Part shown: one piece after another, positions 1 through 8,064 of the stretch
How the letters are laid out: each line of letters opens with the position of its first letter
Numbering within the stretch: the stretch's first letter is position 1
Assembly (NCBI RefSeq): GCF_014466955.1
Contig: NZ_AP023396.1
Span: 6,324,001-6,388,000, forward strand
Direction: 5' to 3'
From: Nocardia wallacei
GTDB lineage: Bacteria > Actinomycetota > Actinomycetes > Mycobacteriales > Mycobacteriaceae
DNA length: 64,000 nt
Program-made: the position numbers and the translations under genes
The notes under the pieces: model-generated
The model's input: the letters and a program-made list of their open reading frames with translations, nothing else
The model's database searches: none
Told to the model about the DNA's origin: nothing

Positions 1-845
1 ATCCACTCGGCGCCGTCGTTCATGCCGCGGGAATTTTGGACGACTGTCTGTTCACCGACCTGACTCCCGATCGGCTCCAGGCGGTGTTGTCGCCCAAGGC
101 ATTCGGCGCTCGACATCTTCATGAGCTCACGGCGGAGATGAACCTGCGCGCATTCGTGATGTTCTCATCGATCGCCAATGTGGTCGGCACGGCCGGGCAG
201 GCGTCCTACGCGGCGGCGAACGCCTTCCTCGATGCGCTGGCCCACCACCGGCACAGCATCGGTCTGCCCGCGACATCCATCGCGTGGGGATTGTGGCGAC
301 AATCCAGTGCCCTCACCTCACACCTCGACGACACCGATCGGGCGCGACTGGCCCGGCACGGTATCGCTCCGCTCGACACCGCCGACGCTCTGGCCATCTT
401 CGACATGGCCCTGGAGCTGGACGAGCCGCTGCTCGCCGCCACGGCGCCGGCGCCCGCCGACCCCGCCACACCGTTCGCCGCGGTGCTGGGCGAACTGCCG
501 CGGCAACGCACGCCCGCACCGGCCGGCAACGGGTCCGGTCCCGGCCCGCAAGACCTCCCGCGACCGGAACTGCGGGGGCTGTCACCCAGCGAGCGCGTCA
601 AAGCGCTGACCGCCTTGATTCGCACTCATGCCGCTCTCGTGCTGGGGCACCGAGATCCCGACGCCCTCGCGACGGACCGGACGTTCCGAGATGCCGGGTT
701 CGACTCGCTGTCCAATGTGGAGCTGCGCACCCGCCTCAGCAGCGCGACCGGCGTCCGGCTCACGGTCGCGGGCATTCTCGATCACCCCACGCCGACTCGA
801 CTCGCCGTCTACATCAACGAGGTTCTCGACCATGCCAACAGGTGA
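1..845 (+). CDS. Type I polyketide synthase, C-terminal end (KR-ACP), partial
   Basis: The reading frame is open from the first bases of the window, so the gene starts upstream. The visible part has the C-terminal half of a ketoreductase domain (VVHAAGI, then FSSIANVVG, and the YAAANAF active-site tyrosine segment). A variable Pro/Ala linker follows, then an acyl carrier protein domain with the phosphopantetheine serine in GFDSL (codon at 705-707). The KR would reduce the beta-keto group of the last extension and the ACP carries the chain. No thioesterase or reductase follows the ACP, so release must depend on another protein or on the neighbouring genes. The stop overlaps the next start by 14 bp, which suggests translational coupling. 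Family assignment is firm; the product is unknown. Confidence 0.95.
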   Translation, partial: PLGAVVHAAGILDDCLFTDLTPDRLQAVLSPKAFGARHLHELTAEMNLRAFVMFSSIANVVGTAGQASYAAANAFLDALAHHRHSIGLPATSIAWGLWRQSSALTSHLDDTDRARLARHGIAPLDTADALAIFDMALELDEPLLAATAPAPADPATPFAAVLGELPRQRTPAPAGNGSGPGPQDLPRPELRGLSPSERVKALTALIRTHAALVLGHRDPDALATDRTFRDAGFDSLSNVELRTRLSSATGVRLTVAGILDHPTPTRLAVYINEVLDHANR

Positions 846-1485
846 AAACATTTCCTACGCCGCTACCCGAACCGTCGGCGGAAACGACATCGAGGTTCGA
901 CATCTCCGGCTGTCCGACCTGGACCGAGTCGTGGAGATGGAACGCGCCAAATGGGACCGCGAACAGGCCGCCACCGCGGAGGAACTCTTCGAGCGAATAG
1001 ATCAGCTACCCGAACTCGCCGCCGGGGCGTTCGCGCAGGGCGAGGACAGGCTACTCGCGTCCATGTTCGCTCGACCTGTCACGCTGGAAACCATTCGCGA
1101 GGCGGAAAGCTGGCGGGCGTGTGCCTACGCCCCGCTGCCCCCACGCGGGAGCACCGATTGCCTGTTCGGCGTGAGTTTGACCAGCACCAGCGCGCGAGCG
1201 GCCGAAGCTCTCTTCCGCACCTTCCTGCCGCAACTGGCCGAATCGGGTTACCGGAATCTGTACGGCGGGTCGACCGTCCCGGGTCTGCGCGAATGGATCA
1301 AGGCCCATCCGGACGGGTCGCCCACGACATATGTGCACGCGACGAACGATGACGGCACTCCCCTGGACCGGCAACTGCGCTACTACTATCTGAACGGCTT
1401 CACGACGATCGTCTCGGTCAAGCCCAATTACTTTCCCCACCCGCAGTCCCTGGACTACGGGGCCGTTATTCACCGGCGCCTGTGA
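832..1485 (+). CDS. GNAT-like acyltransferase
   Basis: 217 aa. The N-terminus ([21 protein letters not shown]) is typical of GCN5-related N-acetyltransferases, and the middle and C-terminal parts ([12 protein letters not shown], then [10 protein letters not shown]) resemble GNAT enzymes that recognise long or carrier-bound acyl groups. The ATG at 832 lies inside the end of the PKS gene; it was preferred over upstream in-frame starts because those translate PKS sequence in the wrong frame. Being fused translationally to a PKS that lacks a thioesterase, it may move the finished acyl chain from the ACP to an amine or other acceptor. That role is inferred from position only; an acetyl-CoA-dependent tailoring enzyme is the alternative. 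Confidence 0.75.
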   Translation: MPTGENISYAATRTVGGNDIEVRHLRLSDLDRVVEMERAKWDREQAATAEELFERIDQLPELAAGAFAQGEDRLLASMFARPVTLETIREAESWRACAYAPLPPRGSTDCLFGVSLTSTSARAAEALFRTFLPQLAESGYRNLYGGSTVPGLREWIKAHPDGSPTTYVHATNDDGTPLDRQLRYYYLNGFTTIVSVKPNYFPHPQSLDYGAVIHRRL

Positions 1486-1533
1486 TCGAGCTGTGGGTGA
1501 CCGCACACGAGGCCGGATCGAAGGGGAGCAAGA

Positions 1534-2328
1534 ATGGGGCAGCTACCAGCCGCGACGGCGCCATTGCGCGAATATATCGCCAGACGCGAGCCGGGCTTTT
1601 TCCCGAAGCTCGCCGCGGGCTGGCCGGCCGTGCGGCGCTGGGATTTCGACTTCCTGGGAAAACTGCGGCCGGAGTTGCCCATCGAGTTGGTTCGAGGGGA
1701 TCGCGAGAGCGCCGCGACACATTTCACCCGGTCGACGCTGGGCGCGTACATGCAGCACCTCGCGCAGGGCGATTCCGGCGAAGTGCCCTTGTATCTCAAA
1801 GAATTCAACCTCCTGCGCAGATTCCCACACCTCGACGCCGACATATCCCCGCGAAAGCGGCTCTTCCCGCGTCGGGTGGTCGCCCCGCCTCCGGGCGTCT
1901 GGGTGGGTCCCGCGGGGGCGCGCACCGGCGCGCACTACGACCTGCTCGGAAATATCGCCATACTGATCCGCGGCGAAAAACGGTTCCGCATAGCGCCTCC
2001 CGGTTTCGTCGAAGGGGCCGGTGCGCTATCAGCGAAATACGATCCGTGGGCGCGCCTGTCGGCCGTCCCGCTTTCGGATATAGCCGCCGCATCGAATTAC
2101 GCAGAAAGCCTGTACGAAGTCGATCTGGCGGCCGGCGACGCATTGTACGTGCCCGATCACTGGTGGCACGAAGTGCACAATCGCTCGGCCAGCATCCTGT
2201 TGAGCGGCTTCTTCGGCACCTACCGACACGTCACGCTGTGCGCGATCCGGGTGGCAGCACGCCAGCTTTCGCATCTCGCGCATCTCGACCGCGCAACCGC
2301 GTGTACCTGCCATGAATCCACCGGCTGA
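1534..2328 (+). CDS. JmjC/cupin-like Fe(II) 2-oxoglutarate oxygenase
   Basis: 264 aa, start chosen at the ATG preceded by AAGGGGAG. It has the cupin_8/JmjC layout: an HxD iron-binding pair in GAHYDLLGN (His134, Asp136), a strand with GEKRFRIAPP typical of this fold, then GDALYVPDHWWHEVHN, supplying the distal histidine (His209 or His212). The family uses Fe(II), O2 and 2-oxoglutarate to hydroxylate proteins or small molecules. Within the polyketide operon, between GNAT and ACP genes, it most likely hydroxylates a carrier-bound or free intermediate. The C-terminal tail is His/Cys-rich and unassigned. Confidence 0.8.
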   Translation: MGQLPAATAPLREYIARREPGFFPKLAAGWPAVRRWDFDFLGKLRPELPIELVRGDRESAATHFTRSTLGAYMQHLAQGDSGEVPLYLKEFNLLRRFPHLDADISPRKRLFPRRVVAPPPGVWVGPAGARTGAHYDLLGNIAILIRGEKRFRIAPPGFVEGAGALSAKYDPWARLSAVPLSDIAAASNYAESLYEVDLAAGDALYVPDHWWHEVHNRSASILLSGFFGTYRHVTLCAIRVAARQLSHLAHLDRATACTCHESTG

Positions 2329-2337
2329 GGAGCACTG

Positions 2338-2610
2338 ATGAAAGAGTTCGTTCTCGATGACTTGAGTCGACTGTATCGGGCGTGCGAGGGAGCCGATCTG
2401 GAGCTCACCGAGAAAACACTCGATGAGCCCTTCGAGGACCTCGGGCTGGACTCGCTGGGCACGATCGAATTGGCCGAACGCATCCAGCGCGAATGGCATG
2501 TCCCGATACCGACGCTGTTACCGAACGAGACCGTGGAGATCCTCCGGACGCCGCGCCTCGCGCTCGAGTACGTCAACAAGCTCCTGGCCGCACCGAACGG
2601 GAAGCAATAG
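2338..2610 (+). CDS. Stand-alone acyl carrier protein
   Basis: 90 aa, with GAGGAG just upstream of the ATG. The four-helix carrier fold is indicated by FEDLGLDSLGTIELAERIQ, with the phosphopantetheine attachment serine at residue 39. It is close in length and sequence style to type II polyketide ACPs. Presence of a discrete ACP beside a modular PKS suggests a side building block or an intermediate tethered while the nearby oxygenases act. It lies in the same-strand operon, 9 bp after the JmjC-like gene. Confidence 0.92.
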   Translation: MKEFVLDDLSRLYRACEGADLELTEKTLDEPFEDLGLDSLGTIELAERIQREWHVPIPTLLPNETVEILRTPRLALEYVNKLLAAPNGKQ

Positions 2611-2629
2611 CTGCGGAAGGAGCGCGCGG

Positions 2630-3085
2630 GTGACCAGACCAGTCGACGACTTGATCGAGACGCTCTACCGCGGTTTGAGTGGCGACGTCGCCCTGCTGGA
2701 CGACGTCATGGCGCCCGAATGGGGTGACGCATCCTCCGGGCCCGCGTCCGGACGTGCGGGGATCGAACGTCTCGTTGCCGCCGTCAATCACGCCTTCTCC
2801 CAATTCACGATCGTCGTGCAGACGGTCGTCGACGGACGTGGCGAGGACGGCAACGGGATGGTCGCGGTCCGCGGGGAGATGCGCGGTGTACACGAAGGCG
2901 AGTGGCTCGGCGTACCCGCGACCGGAAAGGCCGTCCGGATCCGGATCCATGAATTCCACGAGATCTCCGACGGGCTCGTGATCCGGTCCTGGGGCCTCGA
3001 AGACTGGTTCGGCTGGCTGCGCCAGGTCGGGGCCGTCGGCAGCGACGGCCCCGGGGTCTATGAAGGGAAACCCGGCATCTCATGA
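2630..3085 (+). CDS. SnoaL-like polyketide cyclase / ester cyclase
   Basis: 151 aa from the GTG at 2630, which has GGAAGGAG 8 bp upstream; the longer upstream in-frame extension overlaps the ACP gene in another frame and was dropped. The sequence has the NTF2-like SnoaL pattern: early helices, a Gly-rich turn with SGRAGIERLV, a central region VVAVRGEMRGVHEGEWLGVPATG, then HEFHEISDGLVIRSW. SnoaL-type proteins catalyse aldol ring closure of polyketides or related hydrolytic and hydroxylating steps. Stop and next start overlap (ATGA). Confidence 0.8.
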   Translation: MTRPVDDLIETLYRGLSGDVALLDDVMAPEWGDASSGPASGRAGIERLVAAVNHAFSQFTIVVQTVVDGRGEDGNGMVAVRGEMRGVHEGEWLGVPATGKAVRIRIHEFHEISDGLVIRSWGLEDWFGWLRQVGAVGSDGPGVYEGKPGIS

Positions 3086-4431
3086 CAGAGCTCACCCGCG
3101 AGATACCGACCGCGCCGGGCGCCAGGCCCGTGGTCGGCCATCTGCTGCCATTCCTCAAGCAGCCCTTCGCCTTTCTGGCTCGGCTGCCCGAACACGGCGA
3201 CGTCGTGCGAATCCGGCTCGGCCCGAAGACCGCGGTCGTCGTGTGCGATCCCGTGCTGACCCGCGAGGTCCTGGTCGACGACCGGACCTTCGACAAGGGC
3301 GGTCTGTTCCTGGAACGTGAACGCGAGTGGCTGGGCGAAAGCGTCGCCACCTGTACGCACAGCAAACATCGGCACAAGCGACGCCTGGCCCAGCCCGCTT
3401 TTCGTTCCCAACGTGTCGCGGGCTACGCGCACACCATGACTACTCGGATATCCGAGGTCGTGGACGGCTGGCAAGCCGATCAAGTCCTCGACGTATGCCC
3501 CGAGATGTTCACCATCACCTCCAGGGTCTTCGGCGCCACCATGTTCTCCAGCACCCTCCCCGCCGGGGTACTGAACCAGGTGATCAGCGATCTCACCGCC
3601 ACCTTCGACGGCACTTTCCAACGCACCCTGCTGCCCGACGCGGTCACCCGCCTGCCGATACCCGGCACGCGGCGGTACAACCAGGCCAATCGGCGGTTAC
3701 GGAACACGATGAACAGCATCATCGCCGATCGCCGCGCGAGCGGCGTCGACAACGGGGATCTGCTCTCGGCGCTCCTGTCGGTCCACGACCGGGAGAGCGG
3801 CCTCGACGGCGCAACCGACGACGACGTCACCGATGCCGTCGTGACCTTCTTCGTCGCGGGCACGGAGACCACGTCCTCCGCGCTGGCGTGGGTGCTGTAT
3901 TTGCTTGCGCGCCATCCCGATATCGAGGCGCGGTTGCATGCCGAGCTCGACAGCGTGCTGTCGGGACGGGAGCCCGATTACGGCGACATCGAGCGACTGG
4001 AACTGGCGAGCCGGATCGCCACCGAAGCCCTGCGCCTCTACCCTCCGGCGTGGTTCTTCACCCGCACGGTCACCGCCGCGGCCGGGCTCGGGCCCTATGA
4101 TCTGCCGGCCGGCAGCACCGTCGCCCTGAGCCCGTACCTCATCCACCGTCGAGCCGACCTCTACGACGATCCCGACCGTTTCGACCCCGACCGGTGGCTG
4201 CCGGACCGCGCGACGCCACCTCTCGGAGCCCTGCTGCCCTTCGGTGGCGGAGCCAGGAAATGCATCGGCGAAGCCTTCGGGATGACCGAGGTCGTTCTGG
4301 CATTGGCGATCATCGCGAGTCGCTGGCAGGTGCGGACCATCCCCGGTACGCATATCCGTCCCCCACTGTCCGTCTCCTTGGTCCCGGGAAAACTGCGTCT
4401 GCGCCTGCTCGACCGCCGGGCCGGTCGGTGA
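3082..4431 (+). CDS. Cytochrome P450 monooxygenase
   Basis: 449 aa. All P450 signatures are visible: the I-helix oxygen-activating segment AGTETTS (from residue 259), the ExxR motif EALR (315-318), and the heme-binding loop PFGGGARKCIG with the cysteine ligand at residue 394. The heme loop and long N-terminus place it with the CYP102/CYP4-like and pentalenene-oxygenase-like bacterial group rather than the short EryF-like group. It has no fused reductase, so it needs separate ferredoxin partners. Its start overlaps the SnoaL-like gene, so it is an operon member; it probably hydroxylates or epoxidises the polyketide. Confidence 0.96.
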   Translation: MTELTREIPTAPGARPVVGHLLPFLKQPFAFLARLPEHGDVVRIRLGPKTAVVVCDPVLTREVLVDDRTFDKGGLFLEREREWLGESVATCTHSKHRHKRRLAQPAFRSQRVAGYAHTMTTRISEVVDGWQADQVLDVCPEMFTITSRVFGATMFSSTLPAGVLNQVISDLTATFDGTFQRTLLPDAVTRLPIPGTRRYNQANRRLRNTMNSIIADRRASGVDNGDLLSALLSVHDRESGLDGATDDDVTDAVVTFFVAGTETTSSALAWVLYLLARHPDIEARLHAELDSVLSGREPDYGDIERLELASRIATEALRLYPPAWFFTRTVTAAAGLGPYDLPAGSTVALSPYLIHRRADLYDDPDRFDPDRWLPDRATPPLGALLPFGGGARKCIGEAFGMTEVVLALAIIASRWQVRTIPGTHIRPPLSVSLVPGKLRLRLLDRRAGR

Positions 4432-4509
4432 CCGCGCCCGATGGTCTTGTCCGGACAGCCATAGCACGGCGTCCGGACGGTCGTACTGCCGATTTGAAAG
4501 GGGTGTCCG

Positions 4510-5400
4510 GTGTTCGAGTTGACAACTGCTGAACAAGAGTTGCTGCCGTCCGACGACGATGTCGAGTTCTATCAGCAGCATGGCTGGTTCACCGCACCGC
4601 GATTGTTCACCGAGGACGCGATCGACGATGCGCTGGCGGCGTTGGACGCCTATTACCGGCGTGAGCGAGATTACGACGCCCTGCCGGGCGCGATCGATGA
4701 ACTCTACGATTGGTCCCCGGGCGCCGTTCACCAGATCCGATTCAACGATTATGTCGCACTGACGAATCGCCGCCTCGGCAAGTTCATGCTGCGGCCGATA
4801 GTCGCGGCCGTCGCCGCGCGGTTGGCACAAACCAGCCGGATCCGCTTGTGGCAGAGCAGTATCGTGTACAAGGAACCACAACGCGCCGAAGGCGATACCA
4901 CGATCGGCTGGCACACCGACCGCGCCTATTGGCGTACCTGTACTTCGACGAAAATGTTGACCGCGTGGATCGCGCTGCAGGACTGCGACGAGTCCATGGG
5001 CCCGGTGATAATGCTGGATGGAAGCCACCGATGGCCGGATACCGAGGAAATACGCGCGATCAGATTCGGTCGAACCTTCTTCGGCGCCGATCCGGCGATG
5101 CTGGAGGATCGTCTGGAACGCAGCGGAATGCCGCTCCGGCGCGTCCCGCTATTGCTGCGCAAGGGCGAGGTCAGTTTTCACAACTGCCTGACGGTCCACG
5201 GCAGCGGCCCCAATCTGAGTAACCGGGCCAGGATCGGAGCGACGGTCGATATGCAGGATCACCGGAACCGCTACCAGCGGGTTTACGATCCCGCCGGAGA
5301 GCTGTACACCGCGGCCAACGATCGGATGTGCCGCAAATTACCGAACGGCGACGTCGACTACACCGACCCCGCGATTTGCCCCGTGCTCTGGGATGAATAG
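4510..5400 (+). CDS. PhyH-family Fe(II)/2-oxoglutarate dioxygenase, copy 1
   Basis: 296 aa from GTG at 4510 with GAAAGGGG upstream. Phytanoyl-CoA dioxygenase-type fold: the HxD iron motif is in GWHTDRAYW (His135, Asp137) and the distal His is in TVHGSGPN (His230), followed by an Arg-containing strand that would bind 2-oxoglutarate. All iron ligands are present, so it is probably active. It is the first of two tandem paralogues: both begin MFEL and share SDDDVEFYQQHGWF almost unchanged. Secondary-metabolite PhyH enzymes hydroxylate, halogenate or desaturate; no halogenase-type loss of the Asp ligand is seen here. Confidence 0.88.
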   Translation: MFELTTAEQELLPSDDDVEFYQQHGWFTAPRLFTEDAIDDALAALDAYYRRERDYDALPGAIDELYDWSPGAVHQIRFNDYVALTNRRLGKFMLRPIVAAVAARLAQTSRIRLWQSSIVYKEPQRAEGDTTIGWHTDRAYWRTCTSTKMLTAWIALQDCDESMGPVIMLDGSHRWPDTEEIRAIRFGRTFFGADPAMLEDRLERSGMPLRRVPLLLRKGEVSFHNCLTVHGSGPNLSNRARIGATVDMQDHRNRYQRVYDPAGELYTAANDRMCRKLPNGDVDYTDPAICPVLWDE

Positions 5401-5450
5401 CACGCGTCGTCCCCATTCAGGCAGAGTTGTGCCGTGCGAGGAGAGGTACC

Positions 5451-6353
5451 ATGTTCGAATTATCATCGACCGAACAGAAGTTGCTGCCATCCGACGACGA
5501 TGTCGAGTTCTATCAGCAGCACGGCTGGTTCGTCACACCGCGATTGTTCAGCGACGAGGAAGTGGACGCGGCATCGGCCGCGTTGGCCGCTCATCACAAT
5601 GGCAAGCGCGACCGGAAGCTGCCCATCACACTCGACGAGATGGACGATTGGACCGAAGGCTCGGGTCACCAGATCCGATTCAACGATCACGTCGCGCTGA
5701 CCAGTGACCGTCTGGGACGCTTCATGCTGCAGCCGATAATCGGAGCCATTGCGGCGCGGCTGGCGCGGACGAGTCAGATCAGGCTCTGGTTGAGCAGCCT
5801 GATATACAAGTCGCCACACACGGAGGTGACGCTCGAATGGCACGCCGATCGTGTTCATTGGCATACCTGCACCTCCACGAACTTGCTGACCGCGTGGATC
5901 GCTCTGCAGGATTGCGAAGAGTCCATGGGTCCGGTGGTGATGATCGATGGGAGCCATCGCTGGCCGGATTCCGAGCAGATTCGTGCCATTCGCTATAACG
6001 ACACATTCTTTCTCGGCGACGATCCGGCGAAGGCGGAGAGCATGCTCGAAGGCACCGGAATGCCGATTCGTCGGGTGCCGCTCCTGCTGCGCAAGGGGCA
6101 GGTGAGTTTTCACAGCTGCATGACGATTCACGGCAGCGGCTCGAATCTGAGCGACCTGCCCCGGGTGGGACTCATCGTGCATATGCAGGATCGCGCGAAC
6201 CGCTACCAACGGGTTTACGACGAAGCGGGGAATTTGCAGTCGCATGTCAACGATCGGTTGTGTGGCCGACTGGCGAACGGAGACGTCGACTACAGCGATC
6301 CCGAGATCTGCCCCGTGCTCTGGGAGGATTCCTGTCCAGCGCCCGGAACGTAA
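5451..6353 (+). CDS. PhyH-family Fe(II)/2-oxoglutarate dioxygenase, copy 2
   Basis: 300 aa from the ATG at 5451, which has GAGGAGAGG upstream; this aligns exactly with the start of copy 1. Iron ligands are in EWHADRVHW (His131, Asp133) and MTIHGSGSN (His227), so it too should be catalytic. It is a clear tandem duplicate of the preceding gene, diverged mainly in the second quarter and near the active-site entrance (GDTTIGWHTD against TEVTLEWHAD), which suggests different or consecutive oxidation sites. Its last 64 bp overlap the end of the convergent DUF6879 gene. Confidence 0.88.
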   Translation: MFELSSTEQKLLPSDDDVEFYQQHGWFVTPRLFSDEEVDAASAALAAHHNGKRDRKLPITLDEMDDWTEGSGHQIRFNDHVALTSDRLGRFMLQPIIGAIAARLARTSQIRLWLSSLIYKSPHTEVTLEWHADRVHWHTCTSTNLLTAWIALQDCEESMGPVVMIDGSHRWPDSEQIRAIRYNDTFFLGDDPAKAESMLEGTGMPIRRVPLLLRKGQVSFHSCMTIHGSGSNLSDLPRVGLIVHMQDRANRYQRVYDEAGNLQSHVNDRLCGRLANGDVDYSDPEICPVLWEDSCPAPGT

Positions 6354-6868
6354 TCGGTGTGCCGGACAGCCCGCGCCCACAGCGCGTCGCGCACCGCTAT
6401 CGCGCGGGCGACCTCGACCGGATCTTGCGTCAGGCCGTAACCCACGAAATCATCCTCGTCGAACAAGGTCCAGGCAAGCGTGTCGTCGTCGATCAGGCAC
6501 CACTCGTCGGTGGTGTAGTCCTCCGGCCGCAACCAATGCCGCGGCAGCCAGCGAATATCCTCACCGTGTGCTTCGTTGCGCCCGGTGACCGCGTGGAGAA
6601 AGCGAATGTATTCGGTCAGGGGCTCGGTGACGACACGGACCCGCTGCATGGCGACACCGCGGGCGGTGGTCGCATCGCTCAGGTCCTCCCATTCCTTCCA
6701 CAATATCGGGTAGTCGTCCGGATCCAGCGGCACCAGGCCCGCCTGGTAGCGACGCATCGGTTCGATCTCGTCGCTGACGACATGTTCGTCTTCCATTTCG
6801 AATTGAAAGGCTCGGTACCGGGCTCGGTCGAACAGCGCGGCAATGTCGGATCGGGGAAGAAATATCAT
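6290..6868 (-). CDS. DUF6879 family protein
   Basis: 192 aa. It matches the DUF6879 pattern of actinobacteria: QRVRVVTEPLTEYIRFLH, then GEDIRWLPRHW, and a C-terminal block DEWCLIDDDTLAWTLFDEDD. The biochemical role of the family is not known to me; members often sit beside XRE regulators and DUF397 proteins. Here the partner is instead an oxygenase: the ATG overlaps the upstream stop codon by four bases (ATGA). The last 64 bp overlap, tail to tail, the second PhyH gene. Soluble and acidic, with no signal peptide. Confidence 0.8.
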   Translation of the reverse strand: MIFLPRSDIAALFDRARYRAFQFEMEDEHVVSDEIEPMRRYQAGLVPLDPDDYPILWKEWEDLSDATTARGVAMQRVRVVTEPLTEYIRFLHAVTGRNEAHGEDIRWLPRHWLRPEDYTTDEWCLIDDDTLAWTLFDEDDFVGYGLTQDPVEVARAIAVRDALWARAVRHTDYVPGAGQESSQSTGQISGSL

Positions 6869-7923
6869 TGGTCACCACCACCTATGGACAACTTATCGGA
6901 CAATCGCCCAGCTAACCCTGTCATGAATTCTCTGCCGCTGGTCGGCCGATATTTCGAGGGGAGCCCCGGCAACGCTTCGATGATCGCGGATTCGTAAGGA
7001 TGCAGCGTATAGAGGACGGTGACCCGAGGCGCGGCCCGTTGGACGGGCTCGCGCGGCACGCTGACCCGATGGGTGCAGGCGCGGAATTGATCGTTACTGA
7101 CGATCCGCAGCCATTGGCCACTGATCACGACGAGAGAACCGGCCGGAGTGTGGACTCTGCTCCACGCCCCGCTGCGTGGGCGATACACCTGCAGCCCTTC
7201 GACCGGACTCGCCGTCATCAGGCTGAGGAGTCCGTAGTCCTCGTGAGCGAGAACGCGGGCCGGCGAGGCGAGGCTCCCGGCGGCAGCGCTGACGGGCGGA
7301 TAATGATTGATTCTCAGCACGTCGTTCGTCGGGTAGATCTTCTCGTCGTAGACCGCGGGATCGACATCCAGATATCGGAGCAACGCTCTGCCGAGCCGCG
7401 GAGTCAATTCTTCGCACGCCTGCCAGAGATTTCTGAATGCGGCTTCGAACCTCTCGTCCGGCCAGCAACCGAGGGCCTTGCCCGCGTCTTCGCCGGGGAT
7501 TCGGAACGCAGATCTGTCGAACTCCCACGCTTCCACCGCATGGGGCAGCGCGGGCATACTCTCCTGGAGTGGGACGTACCCGAGGTAATAGGGCTCGCCG
7601 TAGGCGCAGTCCGTCGGCACGAACGTCGATTTGCGTTCCTCGGGTACCGTGGTGAAGATTTTCAGCGCTTGGTCATCGACGGTCCTCAGCTCTTCCGTCC
7701 CGATACCGTGGTTGATCAGAATCGCGATCCCGACGTCCGCCATCGCAGTGCCCAGGACATCGATGAAACGGTCTCGTTCCGCCGGCCCGCCGTTCAGATC
7801 CGCCATGTCGCAGACCGCTGGCCGAAAATTGTCGTCGAATTTGTCGTCCGGACTCTCGATGAGCGTGTACTCGGAATAATTCAGATTTTTCGATACCGCG
7901 TCGTCGGTTTCTTTGCCACGCAC
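6865..7923 (-). CDS. Isopenicillin-N-synthase-like 2OG-Fe(II) oxygenase
   Basis: 352 aa. The N-terminal DIOX_N-like part contains ADVGIAILINHGI. The catalytic half has HxD in LAHEDYGLLSLM (His227, Asp229), the distal His in CTHRVSVP (His285) and an RxT co-substrate pair (Arg300, Thr302), spaced as in IPNS/ACC-oxidase-type enzymes. It should be a soluble hydroxylase, desaturase or cyclase using 2-oxoglutarate. It is transcribed away from the exporter gene and toward the PhyH genes, with DUF6879 coupled behind it. It is probably a late tailoring enzyme of the polyketide cluster, though opposite transcription leaves room for separate control. Confidence 0.85.
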   Translation of the reverse strand: MRGKETDDAVSKNLNYSEYTLIESPDDKFDDNFRPAVCDMADLNGGPAERDRFIDVLGTAMADVGIAILINHGIGTEELRTVDDQALKIFTTVPEERKSTFVPTDCAYGEPYYLGYVPLQESMPALPHAVEAWEFDRSAFRIPGEDAGKALGCWPDERFEAAFRNLWQACEELTPRLGRALLRYLDVDPAVYDEKIYPTNDVLRINHYPPVSAAAGSLASPARVLAHEDYGLLSLMTASPVEGLQVYRPRSGAWSRVHTPAGSLVVISGQWLRIVSNDQFRACTHRVSVPREPVQRAAPRVTVLYTLHPYESAIIEALPGLPSKYRPTSGREFMTGLAGRLSDKLSIGGGDQ

Positions 7924-8064
7924 GCTTGCACCCCCTGTCGAACAACGATGACATCCCAGCGAAAGTAACTCGAAGCGGCACTCGAGAATTATCGAACAGC
8001 CTTATTCAAGATTGCATCACCACCGCTGGGCTGTCAATAGCACAATAGCGGTCGATAAATTACG

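Noticed and set aside
3697..5028. A 443-codon minus-strand frame opposite P450 and PhyH genes
   Set aside because: Antisense shadow without motifs; both plus-strand genes have intact catalytic residues.
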